Below are positions 44,376-51,737 of a stretch of DNA of 64,000 bases, piece by piece. The position numbers and the translations under genes were made by a program. Origin of the DNA: an uncultured Alphaproteobacteria bacterium (GTDB lineage Bacteria; Pseudomonadota; Alphaproteobacteria; HIMB59); assembly GCA_902546975.1 (NCBI GenBank), contig CACCLU010000002.1, positions 248,001 through 312,000 on the forward strand, in the 5' to 3' direction. Numbering within the stretch: position 1 is the first letter of the stretch; every line of letters starts with the position of its first letter. The notes under the pieces were generated by a model that made no database searches, was not told where the DNA came from, and worked only from the letters and a program-made list of their open reading frames with translations.

Positions 44376-44909
44376 TTGATAAAAAAAGGCGATAAAATAG
44401 GTGAAATAATTTTACCAGACTCTGAGGGTAATAATTTTCAGCTATCCAGCACTATTGGAAAAAAAGTCCTATTGACGTTTTATAGGCATGCTTCTTGTGC
44501 AATCTGCAACTTAAGAATTAATGAATTTATTAAGCGTTATGATGAATTTGGTAATAAATTTACAATGGTAGGAATATTTCATGCACCAAGAGATTTTTTA
44601 AAAAAAAATATGAAAAAGCATAAACTTCCTTTTACTGTCTTAGCTGATGAAAAATTTGAGTATTTTAAAAAATTTAATGTAGAAAAATCATATTTAAAAC
44701 TGATTTTAGCCTTTATTCTCAAACCTCATAAGTTCTTCTTAGCAGGTTTAAAAGGTTACTTACCAGTTCAATTTAAAGGCTATCTCACAATAGTTCCTGT
44801 TGATGTCCTTATTGATGAAAATGGAATTGTAAAAGACGTCTATTATGGAAAAAGCGATATCGCCGATCACATGTCATTTGAAAAAATTAAGTCTTTTTCC
44901 AATAGTTAA
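44376..44909 (+). CDS. AhpC/TSA-type redoxin (first of two paralogues)
   Basis: 177 residues, TTG start. Thioredoxin-fold protein of the peroxiredoxin-like group: FYRHASCAICNLRI (C-x-x-C near residues 41-44), MVGIFHAPRDFLKKN and FTVLADEKFEYFKKF follow the AhpC/TSA layout. The C-terminal half contains a distinctive KGYLPVQFKGY segment and ends KSDIADHMSFEKIKSF. The gene at 47920 encodes an almost collinear paralogue. Role likely thiol-based peroxide reduction or disulfide chemistry; not certain. Confidence 0.78.
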   Translation: MIKKGDKIGEIILPDSEGNNFQLSSTIGKKVLLTFYRHASCAICNLRINEFIKRYDEFGNKFTMVGIFHAPRDFLKKNMKKHKLPFTVLADEKFEYFKKFNVEKSYLKLILAFILKPHKFFLAGLKGYLPVQFKGYLTIVPVDVLIDENGIVKDVYYGKSDIADHMSFEKIKSFSNS

Positions 44910-44924
44910 AAATATTAAAAATTT

Positions 44925-45158
44925 TTAAGATTTCTTTTTTTGGGTAGCCTTAGATGAAGACTTCTTTTTTTTTGTCACTTTTTTTTTGGGAGATGGGACT
45001 TTTGTTTTTTTCTTTTTGGCTTTTTGTTCTTTTGGTTTTTCTTCTATTTGGGTATCACTGGGGGAAGAAACCTTTGGAGTTGACTTTCTATTTTTAATAA
45101 AAATCCAAAAAATGAAACCTACCAAGCCAACTATAACAATTAATAATAAAGGATCCAT
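44925..45158 (-). CDS. Membrane-anchored lysine-rich tail protein
   Basis: 77 residues: one N-terminal membrane helix (LLLIVIVGLVGFIFWIFI) and a cytoplasmic tail that is almost entirely Lys, Ser, Thr, Pro and Gln with KKK repeats, similar in composition to histone H1/AlgP-like tails. Such a tail could bind nucleic acid or acidic lipid at the membrane. Located 4 bases behind another tiny membrane protein gene on the same strand. Confidence 0.6.
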   Translation of the reverse strand: MDPLLLIVIVGLVGFIFWIFIKNRKSTPKVSSPSDTQIEEKPKEQKAKKKKTKVPSPKKKVTKKKKSSSKATQKKKS

Positions 45159-45162
45159 AGAT

Positions 45163-45294
45163 TTAGTTATGTAGCTTTAAATTGAAAGAAATTATTTTTT
45201 TGAAATGTGGTGCAATGTATTTTTTAAAAGCTTTATAAGCAAAAAATCCAAGTATCCATGTAGAAATTAAGGCTAGTGTTGTTCCGATACACAT
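45163..45294 (-). CDS. 43-residue single-helix membrane protein
   Basis: ATG at 45294, product begins MCIGTTLALISTWILGFFAY, a hydrophobic helix followed by a basic tail with KKYIAPHFKK. It ends 4 bases before the lysine-rich membrane protein, so the two may be translated together. Too short for firm assignment; function unknown. Confidence 0.45.
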   Translation of the reverse strand: MCIGTTLALISTWILGFFAYKAFKKYIAPHFKKIISFNLKLHN

Positions 45295-45384
45295 TTTTTA
45301 AATTTACCATATTTAAAATTATTAAAAAGTTAAAGTGATGCTTTTAATAAAAAATTCATAAAAAAAATTATATTAAATACAACC

Positions 45385-46029
45385 ATGACTAAGATAATAA
45401 AGAAAAAAGGAAATATTCATAAATTAGCTAAACTTACCAAAGTCAAACTCGGTCAATGGAATGAGGTATGCGAGAGATCAGTAATTATTGACTCAGAAAT
45501 TGGTGACTACTCTTATATAATGGAAGACTGTGATATTGCCAATACGATCATTGGCAAATTTTGCTCTATCGCAAGAAATGTTAGAATTAATGCAAGTAAT
45601 CACCCCACATGGCAAATTAGTCAACATCATTGGACCTATCGAACGGAGTCTTACAAGCTTGGAAAAGACGACAAGGATTTTTTTCAATGGAGAAAAAAAA
45701 ATGCTGTAATTATTGGCAATGATGTATGGATTGGTCATGGCGCCATTATTCTTCCAGGGGTAAAAATATCTGATGGGGTGGTTATTGCAGCCGGTGCTGT
45801 CGTCACTAAAGATGTTCCAGCATATAAAATAAGTGGCGGCGTTCCATCTAAAATTATCAAAGATAGATTTAGCCCGAAATATGTAAAAAAACTTCTCTCA
45901 ATCGCGTATTGGGATTGGGATCGAAAAATTCTCAAAGCCAGATTGGCTGATATAAGAAAATTAAATGTAGAGAGTTTTATTGATAAATATTACTTTCCAA
46001 CAGATAAAGATATTAAGAAAACCCATTGA
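45385..46029 (+). CDS. Phosphonate-metabolism-type hexapeptide-repeat transferase
   Basis: 214 residues, a left-handed beta-helix acyltransferase. The pattern GDYSYIMEDCDIANTIIGKFCSIA, ASNHPTWQISQHHWTYR, FFQWRKKNAVIIGNDVWIGHGA and WWDWD-like LSIAYWDWDRKILKARL (all quoted in part) matches the hexapeptide transferase family often encoded in phosphonate (phn) clusters. It lies 4.5 kb beyond phnE, not in the phn row. The CoA-dependent acyl acceptor is unknown; a role in modifying a phosphonate intermediate or resistance is inferred from family context only. Confidence 0.8.
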   Translation: MTKIIKKKGNIHKLAKLTKVKLGQWNEVCERSVIIDSEIGDYSYIMEDCDIANTIIGKFCSIARNVRINASNHPTWQISQHHWTYRTESYKLGKDDKDFFQWRKKNAVIIGNDVWIGHGAIILPGVKISDGVVIAAGAVVTKDVPAYKISGGVPSKIIKDRFSPKYVKKLLSIAYWDWDRKILKARLADIRKLNVESFIDKYYFPTDKDIKKTH

Positions 46030-46039
46030 TTAGTTCTTA

Positions 46040-46360
46040 CTAACGATCGTCACCGGAACCTGAGATTTTCCCACGGTTCACTCTGTCTTGTAATTTGTCT
46101 ATGTTTAATTTAGCAATAGACTCCAAATCCCAACCAATATCATCAGCCAATAAGCTGATATACCAGAGACAATCGCCAATTTCAGAGGCGATATCTTTAC
46201 TAACATCTTTAATTTCTGTTCTATCTCGGAGCACTTTTTTTACTTTGTTTGCAACTTCTCCTGCTTCACCTGCTAAACCTAGTGCCGGGTAAACCACTGC
46301 TTTATCTTTTGGGTATATTGCGGTGTTCTTCGCTTGAATTTGATACTCGTTTAATTTCAT
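46040..46360 (-). CDS. MazG-like nucleotide pyrophosphohydrolase
   Basis: 106 residues. The all-alpha NTP pyrophosphohydrolase motif is present: GLAGEAGEVANKVKKVLRD gives E-x-x-E and ASEIGDCLWYISLLADDIG gives E-x-x-D, the magnesium-binding pattern of single-domain MazG/iMazG proteins. Likely hydrolyses non-canonical nucleoside triphosphates. It converges on the hexapeptide transferase gene. Confidence 0.85.
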   Translation of the reverse strand: MKLNEYQIQAKNTAIYPKDKAVVYPALGLAGEAGEVANKVKKVLRDRTEIKDVSKDIASEIGDCLWYISLLADDIGWDLESIAKLNIDKLQDRVNRGKISGSGDDR

Positions 46361-46444
46361 CTATTTAACTCTCCCTACATTGCTAAGACACTTGTTTTTG
46401 TATCATCCCAATTCATATAGATAATATCATCATTTTACTCTTAG

Positions 46445-46469
46445 AAGCCCATGATAGTTTCATGGGCTT
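46445..46469 (-). terminator. Stem-loop at the end of the small-protein operon
   Basis: AAGCCCATGA (46445-46454) pairs perfectly with TCATGGGCTT (46460-46469), loop TAGTT. It lies 11 bases beyond the stop of the leftward NTF2-like gene. The leftward flank lacks a clear U-run, so it may act mainly as a 3'-end stabiliser. Confidence 0.6.
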
Positions 46470-46480
46470 AAGATGCAAAT

Positions 46481-46816
46481 TTAGTTGGTAGTTTTCAAAG
46501 GCGTAGCACCAGATTCTGTTCTCCATAAAAGTCCATCCTTTTTAAGATGGACCATCATCACAGCCTCTCGGTCACCAGATGCAAAAGTAATGAAATCATG
46601 AACCACAAGGATGTCATCATTTTCATACAAACAGCGAGGGTTTTCTCTCTTCATGTTCTTCATGAATTCCTTCATTTCTTCCTCAGGGCTATCATCGGCT
46701 CGAGTGATGACTTTACCTGAAGAATGAAAAGTAAATTGCCAATCCTCATGAAAACAGGATCTGTAAGTTTGCACGTCTTGTTCATTCCATGATTTTGCTA
46801 ATTTATCAAATAACAT
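46481..46816 (-). CDS. SnoaL/NTF2-like small protein
   Basis: 111 residues with the NTF2-like layout: KLAKSWNEQDVQTYRSCFHEDWQFTF at the start, then EEMKEFMKNMK, VVHDFITFASGD and VMMVHLKKDGLLWR strands. It is the last gene of a four-gene leftward set of small proteins (46481-47744) with gaps of 10-23 bases. Possible role as small-molecule binding protein or enzyme; the substrate is unknown. Confidence 0.62.
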   Translation of the reverse strand: MLFDKLAKSWNEQDVQTYRSCFHEDWQFTFHSSGKVITRADDSPEEEMKEFMKNMKRENPRCLYENDDILVVHDFITFASGDREAVMMVHLKKDGLLWRTESGATPLKTTN

Positions 46817-46826
46817 TATTTTATTC

Positions 46827-47114
46827 CTAGCTTTTGTGATGATTGAGAGTGACTGTACCTACTTTGGTGTCAATTGATACCCTTGAGGATTCATCAATAC
46901 TCAGTCTTTTTGCTCTTGCTTCATCTGCATTTTGCATAGTTTGCTCATCAGGGTAAAGCGTCACCGCCATTACTGTGGTCTCATCGAGACGCATAAATAA
47001 AAGCTGGGAGGCATCAGGAAATTCCTGGGGCGCATTATTGACATAGTCTTGCTCTCGAGTATCGCAAGTCTCTTTAGAGTTCCATTCTACAGTGGTAATT
47101 CTTGCTATAGTCAT
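46827..47114 (-). CDS. Small dimeric alpha/beta-barrel-like protein (ABM-like), copy 2
   Basis: 95 residues. It starts MTIARITTVEWNSKE and contains AVTLYPDEQTMQNADEARAKRL and ends in a strand VGTVTLNHHKS. It is clearly a paralogue of the gene at 47460-47744, which shares the IARITTV start, NAP-EFP-ASQL, AVT-YPDE and VTLNH segments. The length and alternating pattern fit the antibiotic-biosynthesis-monooxygenase type ferredoxin fold. Function unknown. Confidence 0.62.
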   Translation of the reverse strand: MTIARITTVEWNSKETCDTREQDYVNNAPQEFPDASQLLFMRLDETTVMAVTLYPDEQTMQNADEARAKRLSIDESSRVSIDTKVGTVTLNHHKS

Positions 47115-47127
47115 TTTAGTTTCCTCC

Positions 47128-47436
47128 TTAGATTTCTATTAGCATCGGTTCTGGAAAATTGGTAAACGCCGTATCTGCTATGGGTGTCATTTCTCCAGAC
47201 TCAACATCAACAACCTCTGCTCTGCGTTTGGTCAGCTCTTCATCTGATTGAAATTTTGCCAAATGTTCCATGGACTCAAAGTGAATGACGGTATGTAAAA
47301 TTGTTGGATCATCCGCCTGAACTCCTGCAAAAATAAAGTTCATGCCATATTCTTTTAGCTTATCACCGCTGTCCTGAACCATATCTTTCCAATCTTGGAA
47401 ATCTTTGATTAATTTAATTTTACCCTTTACTAACAT
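47128..47436 (-). CDS. Small ferredoxin-fold-like protein
   Basis: 102 residues. VKGKIKLIKDFQDWKDMVQDSGDKLKEYGMN is related to the start of the gene at 51277 (ITNAKITKGYEHWKQMF...EYGLNVL), and both then have a strand-helix part with ESMEHLAKFQ or ESMDKMQEML. This looks like a small dimeric ferredoxin-like protein. It lies between the two ABM-like paralogues in the same leftward set. Function unknown. Confidence 0.6.
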   Translation of the reverse strand: MLVKGKIKLIKDFQDWKDMVQDSGDKLKEYGMNFIFAGVQADDPTILHTVIHFESMEHLAKFQSDEELTKRRAEVVDVESGEMTPIADTAFTNFPEPMLIEI

Positions 47437-47459
47437 TAGTTTTCTCCTTTTATGTTTAT

Positions 47460-47744
47460 TTAATTTTGATGATTTAAGGTTACTTGACCCACAAATGTTT
47501 CAACTGAAACCCTATTATCTTTATTAGTGTCTAGTCTTTTTTCCCTTGCTGCATCTGCATCTTTCATAGCTTTCTCATCAGGATAAATCGTAACTGCCAT
47601 CAAAGTATCATCGCTAATTCGCACACCAATCAATTGACTCGCTTGCGGAAATTCAGATGGTGCATTCTGCGTATATCCTTCTGACTGTTTGTCAGCAGCC
47701 TCTTTTGAAGCCATTTTAACAGTTGTTATTCTTGCTATACTCAT
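47460..47744 (-). CDS. Small dimeric alpha/beta-barrel-like protein (ABM-like), copy 1
   Basis: 94 residues, first gene of the leftward set, with AGGAGG-like ribosome site before the ATG. Its paralogue is the gene at 46827-47114, with one unrelated gene in between, so a simple tandem duplication was later interrupted or the set was shuffled. The fold is likely ABM-like; no catalytic residue can be named. Confidence 0.62.
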   Translation of the reverse strand: MSIARITTVKMASKEAADKQSEGYTQNAPSEFPQASQLIGVRISDDTLMAVTIYPDEKAMKDADAAREKRLDTNKDNRVSVETFVGQVTLNHQN

Positions 47745-47919
47745 TTAAAACTCCTCCTTTATCTTGAACTGAATTATCTAACTAATATTTCAATATTACA
47801 TTCTCATATCACTTTTATTAAATATTTAATTTCATGATTAACTTGAGCATTTTGCATATCATAAAGTTATAATTATACTTTAACATATTTAGTTATTTCT
47901 ATATGAGAGGAGCAGATAT

Positions 47920-48456
47920 ATGAGAATTAACAAAGGTGATAAAATAGAAGATATAGAATTACCTGACTCTTACGGAAATACCTTTAAACTTTCTAGTACA
48001 AAAGGTAAAAAAGTATTATTAACTTTTTATAGACACGCATCTTGTGCTGTGTGTAATTTAAGAATTAACGAGTTTGTAAAAAAATATCAAGAATTTGGAA
48101 AATACTTTACAATGGTAGGGATCTTTCATGCACCAGTTGATTTTTTAAAGAAAAATATGGATAGACATAATTTGCCATTTACTGTTCTTGCAGATGAAAA
48201 TTTCGAATATTTTAAAAAATATGATGTTGAGAGATCTTATGGAAAACTTTTCTCTGCTTTTATTTTTAAAGTTCATAAATTTTTTTTAGCAGGAATAAAA
48301 GGTTATTTACCTGTTCAGTTTAAAGGGTATGTAGATATTGTTCCAGTTGATATTCTAATTAACGAGGATGGGATCGTTGAGGATGTGTATTATGGAAAAA
48401 GTGATATTGCTGATCACATGCCTTTCGATAAAATTAAGGCTTTTTCAATAGCCTAA
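47920..48456 (+). CDS. AhpC/TSA-type redoxin (second paralogue)
   Basis: 178 residues, collinear with the product of 44376-44909 over its whole length, including FYRHASCAVCNLRI (C-x-x-C), GIFHAPVDFLKKN, KGYLPVQFKGY and YYGKSDIADHM. Start at ATG behind GAGAGGAG. The two copies flank the small-protein set, both in the same direction. Likely thiol peroxidase or disulfide-active protein; the substrate is unknown. Confidence 0.78.
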   Translation: MRINKGDKIEDIELPDSYGNTFKLSSTKGKKVLLTFYRHASCAVCNLRINEFVKKYQEFGKYFTMVGIFHAPVDFLKKNMDRHNLPFTVLADENFEYFKKYDVERSYGKLFSAFIFKVHKFFLAGIKGYLPVQFKGYVDIVPVDILINEDGIVEDVYYGKSDIADHMPFDKIKAFSIA

Positions 48457-48467
48457 AATTTTAATAA

Positions 48468-48677
48468 TCAGTTATAAAAATAGATTGCAAAACCAAGTAT
48501 AAATATTCCTATCAGAAAATAACTAATTGCAGATTTTTTAAAATATATTTCCGATCTAAAAATAATATTAAAGATTTTGTATGATGCATAAACTATAAAG
48601 GCAATTATTAATAAAGTGATTATCCATGTGCCTAAAAATTCTATTGAAAAAAGTTTATCTAGAGCGCTCTCATTCAT
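48468..48677 (-). CDS. Small two-helix membrane protein
   Basis: 69 residues with two hydrophobic stretches (about 15-35 and 48-66) and little else. Converges on the redoxin gene. I do not recognise it, and such short membrane ORFs in an AT-rich region may be poorly conserved. Confidence 0.45.
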   Translation of the reverse strand: MNESALDKLFSIEFLGTWIITLLIIAFIVYASYKIFNIIFRSEIYFKKSAISYFLIGIFILGFAIYFYN

Positions 48678-48796
48678 CTTGAAAAGAATATATTAATAAA
48701 TTTTTGAACCAAGTAGCTTTAATGTGACAAAAAAGGATCATTTTAAATAAATAAACTTATTTCTATTTTTGTCTATATATAAACAAAATTAAGGTC

Positions 48797-48937
48797 ATGG
48801 TGGACCAAATATCCAAGAATTGGAACACCCAGTACTTACTGTTATTAAAAAATAAAGATCATTTACAAAATGCTCAATATATTAATAAAAACCAACTGGA
48901 TCAGGACCCATATGACACGGGGATAGTTGATTATTAA
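48797..48937 (+). CDS. Possible 46-residue ORF
   Basis: ATG behind TTAAGGTC; product begins MVDQISKNWNTQYLL and is rich in Asn, Asp and Gln. It lies in an otherwise gene-poor stretch (48678-49172). It could be a small gene or a remnant; support is weak. Confidence 0.25.
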   Translation: MVDQISKNWNTQYLLLLKNKDHLQNAQYINKNQLDQDPYDTGIVDY

Positions 48938-48963
48938 AACCACATGGATACCCAGATATAAAG

Positions 48964-49082
48964 ATGTCAAAAAATCTCAATGAAAATCAACTTCTGGCCG
49001 TTAAGTTAGTAGCTCAAGGGATATCAGGTAGAGAGAAATAGCAAAACAATTAAGTGTAATTGAAGAGACAGTTTCAAGATAG
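48964..49082 (+). pseudogene. Broken helix-turn-helix fragment (terminase/transposase-like)
   Basis: The frame from ATG 48964 reads MSKNLNENQLLAVKLVAQG, a helix typical of HTH proteins, then stops at 49039. Moving past a GAGAGA run at 49030-49036 into another frame restores GREIAKQLSVIEETVSR, the expected turn and recognition helix, until TAG at 49080 where this motif normally has Trp (TGG). So a 2-base insertion and a nonsense change seem to have broken it. Phage small terminase subunits and some transposases start this way. Confidence 0.55.
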
Positions 49083-49172
49083 CAAATTTATTTACATTTT
49101 TTACAGCTGCTGCTGTAGTCTATGCAATTAAAAATAAATAGTTAAAACTTTTTTTTTAGTTAAGATGGATTT

Positions 49173-50294
49173 ATGAAATATTCATATTTTTTTATATTTA
49201 TTCTATTATTTAATAATTATTTAAATGCCCTTACATGGAAAAGTGATGGAACTGTAATCTCTAGTCAAGGAGAAATACTTACAGAATCATTCGCGAAGAG
49301 ATATCAAGAGGCTCTAACACAGTTTATGAATGGTGAAGAAGTGCTTGATTGGCCTGTGGTTGAGTTAAATAAAAAAGGAAAGCCAATAAAAAAAAATGGA
49401 TTTATGGGAGAGAAGCTTCTAAAAGAAGGAGCGCCTTTGTTTTCAATTCCTAGAGTGCTAGACGGTGACCCCGTAGAAGCAATCTCATTAAATAATGGCT
49501 TAGTTCAAGAAAATTTTATCCAAGTTATGTTGGCTAATTCGAGTGAGAAATGGTCGAATGAAAAAGGATTTAATGAGGAAATAATCGAGAATGCAAAAAA
49601 AAATGTAGGAAGTTTAGTAGATGAAGGTTTTCAAGAATTTAAGTTAACTATTCTCTCCAAAGAATTTATTCGGGAGACTTCAGCCTATGGGTCATTTGAG
49701 GAGATAAAAAATACAAGTTCATATACAGAACTTAGCTCAAAACTAAATGAATTCTATGGTGCTGGATCAGAAATTTCAGAAAAAATCATTGAAGAAAAAT
49801 ATAGTGATAACCTTCAAAATCAAAGTTTTGCACTTAATGCAAAAAGTTTTAAAAATATTATCGAAGAACGAACAGGCATATCGATTAATGATCATGGATG
49901 GACAGACAATTTAGTAAGAAATGAACTAAAATCAATTTCTGATGAACTTGGTAACGACTTAGATATTGACAAAGAACTTGCTCAAATAAATGAGGAAGCC
50001 GGTCAGGCTGCCATGGAGTACGCTAATAGTGATTTAAAACAAGCATTAGAAGATGCTGCTAATGCAGCTCAAGCTGAGGCAGTTAATGATGTTGCTACAC
50101 GTGTAGCTGCCGCAGAAGCCTATGCAGCAAGTGCTTCTGCAGCACGTCAAGAAGCAGAGAGAGCAGTAGCAGAAGCAGCAAACGACGAGGCAAGAAATGC
50201 AGCATTGGTTGAGTTAGAGAGAACTTTACAAGAAGAGCAAGGAGCCCTAGATAATTTAAACAATGTTATTGAAACAGAAGTAAGTGAACCTTAA
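49173..50294 (+). CDS. Secreted protein with alanine-rich coiled coil, unknown function
   Basis: 373 residues. A signal peptide (KYSYFFIFILLFNNYLNA) precedes a mixed-charge region (about 20-270) I do not recognise, and residues about 275-365 form a long Ala/Glu helix (AAQAEAVNDVATRVAAAEAY and repeats) expected to be a coiled coil. Its Ala-rich end uses more GC than the surrounding sequence, partly because of Ala codons. It could be a surface or periplasmic fibre-like protein. It lies just upstream of the tRNA-Ala gene. Confidence 0.65.
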   Translation: MKYSYFFIFILLFNNYLNALTWKSDGTVISSQGEILTESFAKRYQEALTQFMNGEEVLDWPVVELNKKGKPIKKNGFMGEKLLKEGAPLFSIPRVLDGDPVEAISLNNGLVQENFIQVMLANSSEKWSNEKGFNEEIIENAKKNVGSLVDEGFQEFKLTILSKEFIRETSAYGSFEEIKNTSSYTELSSKLNEFYGAGSEISEKIIEEKYSDNLQNQSFALNAKSFKNIIEERTGISINDHGWTDNLVRNELKSISDELGNDLDIDKELAQINEEAGQAAMEYANSDLKQALEDAANAAQAEAVNDVATRVAAAEAYAASASAARQEAERAVAEAANDEARNAALVELERTLQEEQGALDNLNNVIETEVSEP

Positions 50295-50382
50295 AAGTTC
50301 CTTTTAGGACAAAAAAATTACAACACCCAATTTATCGATACCTTTTAACGATTACAGAGATATTTTAATGATAAAAGTAATT

Positions 50383-50458
50383 TGGTGGAGCCAAGGGGGA
50401 TCGAACCCCTGACCTCTACGCTGCCAGCGTAGCGCTCTCCCAGCTGAGCTATGGCCCC
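50383..50458 (-). tRNA. tRNA-Ala (GGC anticodon)
   Basis: A 76-base cloverleaf on the minus strand with encoded CCA. Acceptor GGGGCCA pairs with TGGCTCC and includes the G3-U70 pair that identifies tRNA-Ala. The D arm is GCTC...GAGC, the anticodon stem CTACG/CGTAG encloses CTGGCAG with anticodon GGC, and the T arm is AGGGG/CCCCT around TTCGATC. Flanked by accessory genes and a decayed HTH fragment 1.3 kb away. Confidence 0.97.
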
Positions 50459-50572
50459 CTACGTCAGCATTATCAAGGATTTTATACAAATTGGTAGTTA
50501 GTTCAAATCGTATTTCCTATAAGTTTCCGAGAATAAATACAAAGAAAGGGAACTATTTGATAAGTTAAAATT

Positions 50573-50896
50573 ATGAGACTCGTTCTGATATTTATATTCT
50601 CATTAATTTCTATTTCCTCTCATAGCTATCATGAAAAAGATATAATTTATGATGAAGAGGAAATAATCTGTATTGCAACCTATGAGCTAGCCGAAGATTT
50701 TTTTTTACAAATGAAAGACCCTAACACTTCTGAAGAAATGAATAAAAGAAAACAAGCTCTATTGGATAAATACGATGAGGGTCACTTTCCTCAGGAGGAT
50801 ATAGAATTTTATACTCTTGAAATTCATTATGCATGGACTGCTAATTTTGATTTTTTACCACCAATTTTAAAAAATTGTCGTGAAAATATCCGTTGA
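50573..50896 (+). CDS. Small secreted acidic protein of unknown function
   Basis: 107 residues with a signal peptide (RLVLIFIFSLISISSHS) and an acidic, helix-rich mature part with two Cys (IICIATYEL and KNCREN), which could pair. Not recognised. Starts 114 bases past the tRNA gene on the other strand. Confidence 0.55.
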   Translation: MRLVLIFIFSLISISSHSYHEKDIIYDEEEIICIATYELAEDFFLQMKDPNTSEEMNKRKQALLDKYDEGHFPQEDIEFYTLEIHYAWTANFDFLPPILKNCRENIR

Positions 50897-50911
50897 TCAA
50901 TTTGGGTATTA

Positions 50912-51165
50912 CTACATTTTTTCCAACTTATATACGTCATCTACATTATTAAATTTAGCATCAAATTCCTTTGACCTTGGATCTTCAAACAAAGCATAAA
51001 ATTTTTCCTCATCGGTGACATTTGCTACAATTATCACTTTTCCATCTCTGACAAATCCCATCTCAAATCCATCAGTATATTTGCAATGTCATCTTTAAAA
51101 GAGTCATACAATTTTAAGTAGTCTTCTTTAGTTCCGTTATAAGTAGATACAACACATAAATTCAT
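50912..51165 (-). pseudogene. Frameshifted small ferredoxin-fold-like gene
   Basis: ATG 51165 sits behind a good GGAGA ribosome site. The frame gives NLCVVSTYNGTKEDYLKLYD and FKDDIANI, then runs to an early stop. One base shift near 51085 restores DGFEMGFVRDGKVIIVANV and DEEKFYALFEDPRSKEFDA up to the stop at 50912. The total of 254 bases is not a multiple of three. The pattern resembles the small dimeric barrel proteins nearby. A real inactivating deletion and a sequence error are equally possible. Confidence 0.65.
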
Positions 51166-51276
51166 AATTATTTTCTCCTTTAAACTAATTTACGTATTGT
51201 TCAATTTTAGAGATCAATATCTTTTGAATGAATTATTTTTAAATAAACTTTATAATAATTTATAGAGAGGACAGCT

Positions 51277-51552
51277 ATGAAAATTATTACAAATGCAAAA
51301 ATAACTAAAGGTTATGAACATTGGAAACAAATGTTTGAAGAAAATGAAAATCTGAGACAGGAATATGGTCTTAATGTATTAGCCTATGGACATCCAAAAG
51401 ATAACAATGATGAAATTTATACTGTTATAGAAGTAGAGTCGATGGATAAAATGCAAGAAATGTTAAAACTTCCTGAAATGATAAAACTTAGAACAGAAGC
51501 TGGAGTTGATCTAGATACACAAAAATTTATTTTACTTGAGGGTGGAAACTAA
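51277..51552 (+). CDS. Small ferredoxin-fold-like protein
   Basis: 91 residues with AGAGAGGA before the ATG. KIITNAKITKGYEHWKQMF, EYGLNVLAYGHPKDN and TVIEVESMDKMQEML parallel the gene at 47128-47436, so they are likely homologues. Strand-helix-strand pattern of a dimeric ferredoxin-like fold. Function unknown. Confidence 0.62.
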   Translation: MKIITNAKITKGYEHWKQMFEENENLRQEYGLNVLAYGHPKDNNDEIYTVIEVESMDKMQEMLKLPEMIKLRTEAGVDLDTQKFILLEGGN

Positions 51553-51737
51553 GATTGTGTAAGCAAGAAATACAAGCTTAAAAAAATTAAAAAGATTGAT
51601 ACAGATAAGCCTAATTTAAAGGCTTTATCTATAATAGAATATTCCTTTTTACCTACATACCTCTTTTTAATAATGTAAATAGCTGCTGTAAAAATCGAAA
51701 AAAACCAAAATGTATTTACCACTAATTCTATGTTCAT
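51549..51737 (-). CDS. Small two-helix membrane protein
   Basis: 62 residues with two hydrophobic helices (about 5-25 and 42-60) around a Lys/Tyr-rich loop. Its start overlaps the stop of the upstream 113-residue ORF by 4 bases, which supports translation. Function unknown. Confidence 0.45.
   Translation of the reverse strand: MNIELVVNTFWFFSIFTAAIYIIKKRYVGKKEYSIIDKAFKLGLSVSIFLIFLSLYFLLTQS

Larger units (their letters stand above)
48678..49172. other. Gene-poor accessory stretch
   Basis: This 495-base gap holds only a doubtful 46-residue ORF and the broken HTH fragment listed separately. In the last part, a short frame ending TAAAVVYAIKNK just before 49143 could be the tail of another lost gene. 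I see no intact RNA gene or repeats here. Confidence 0.5.
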
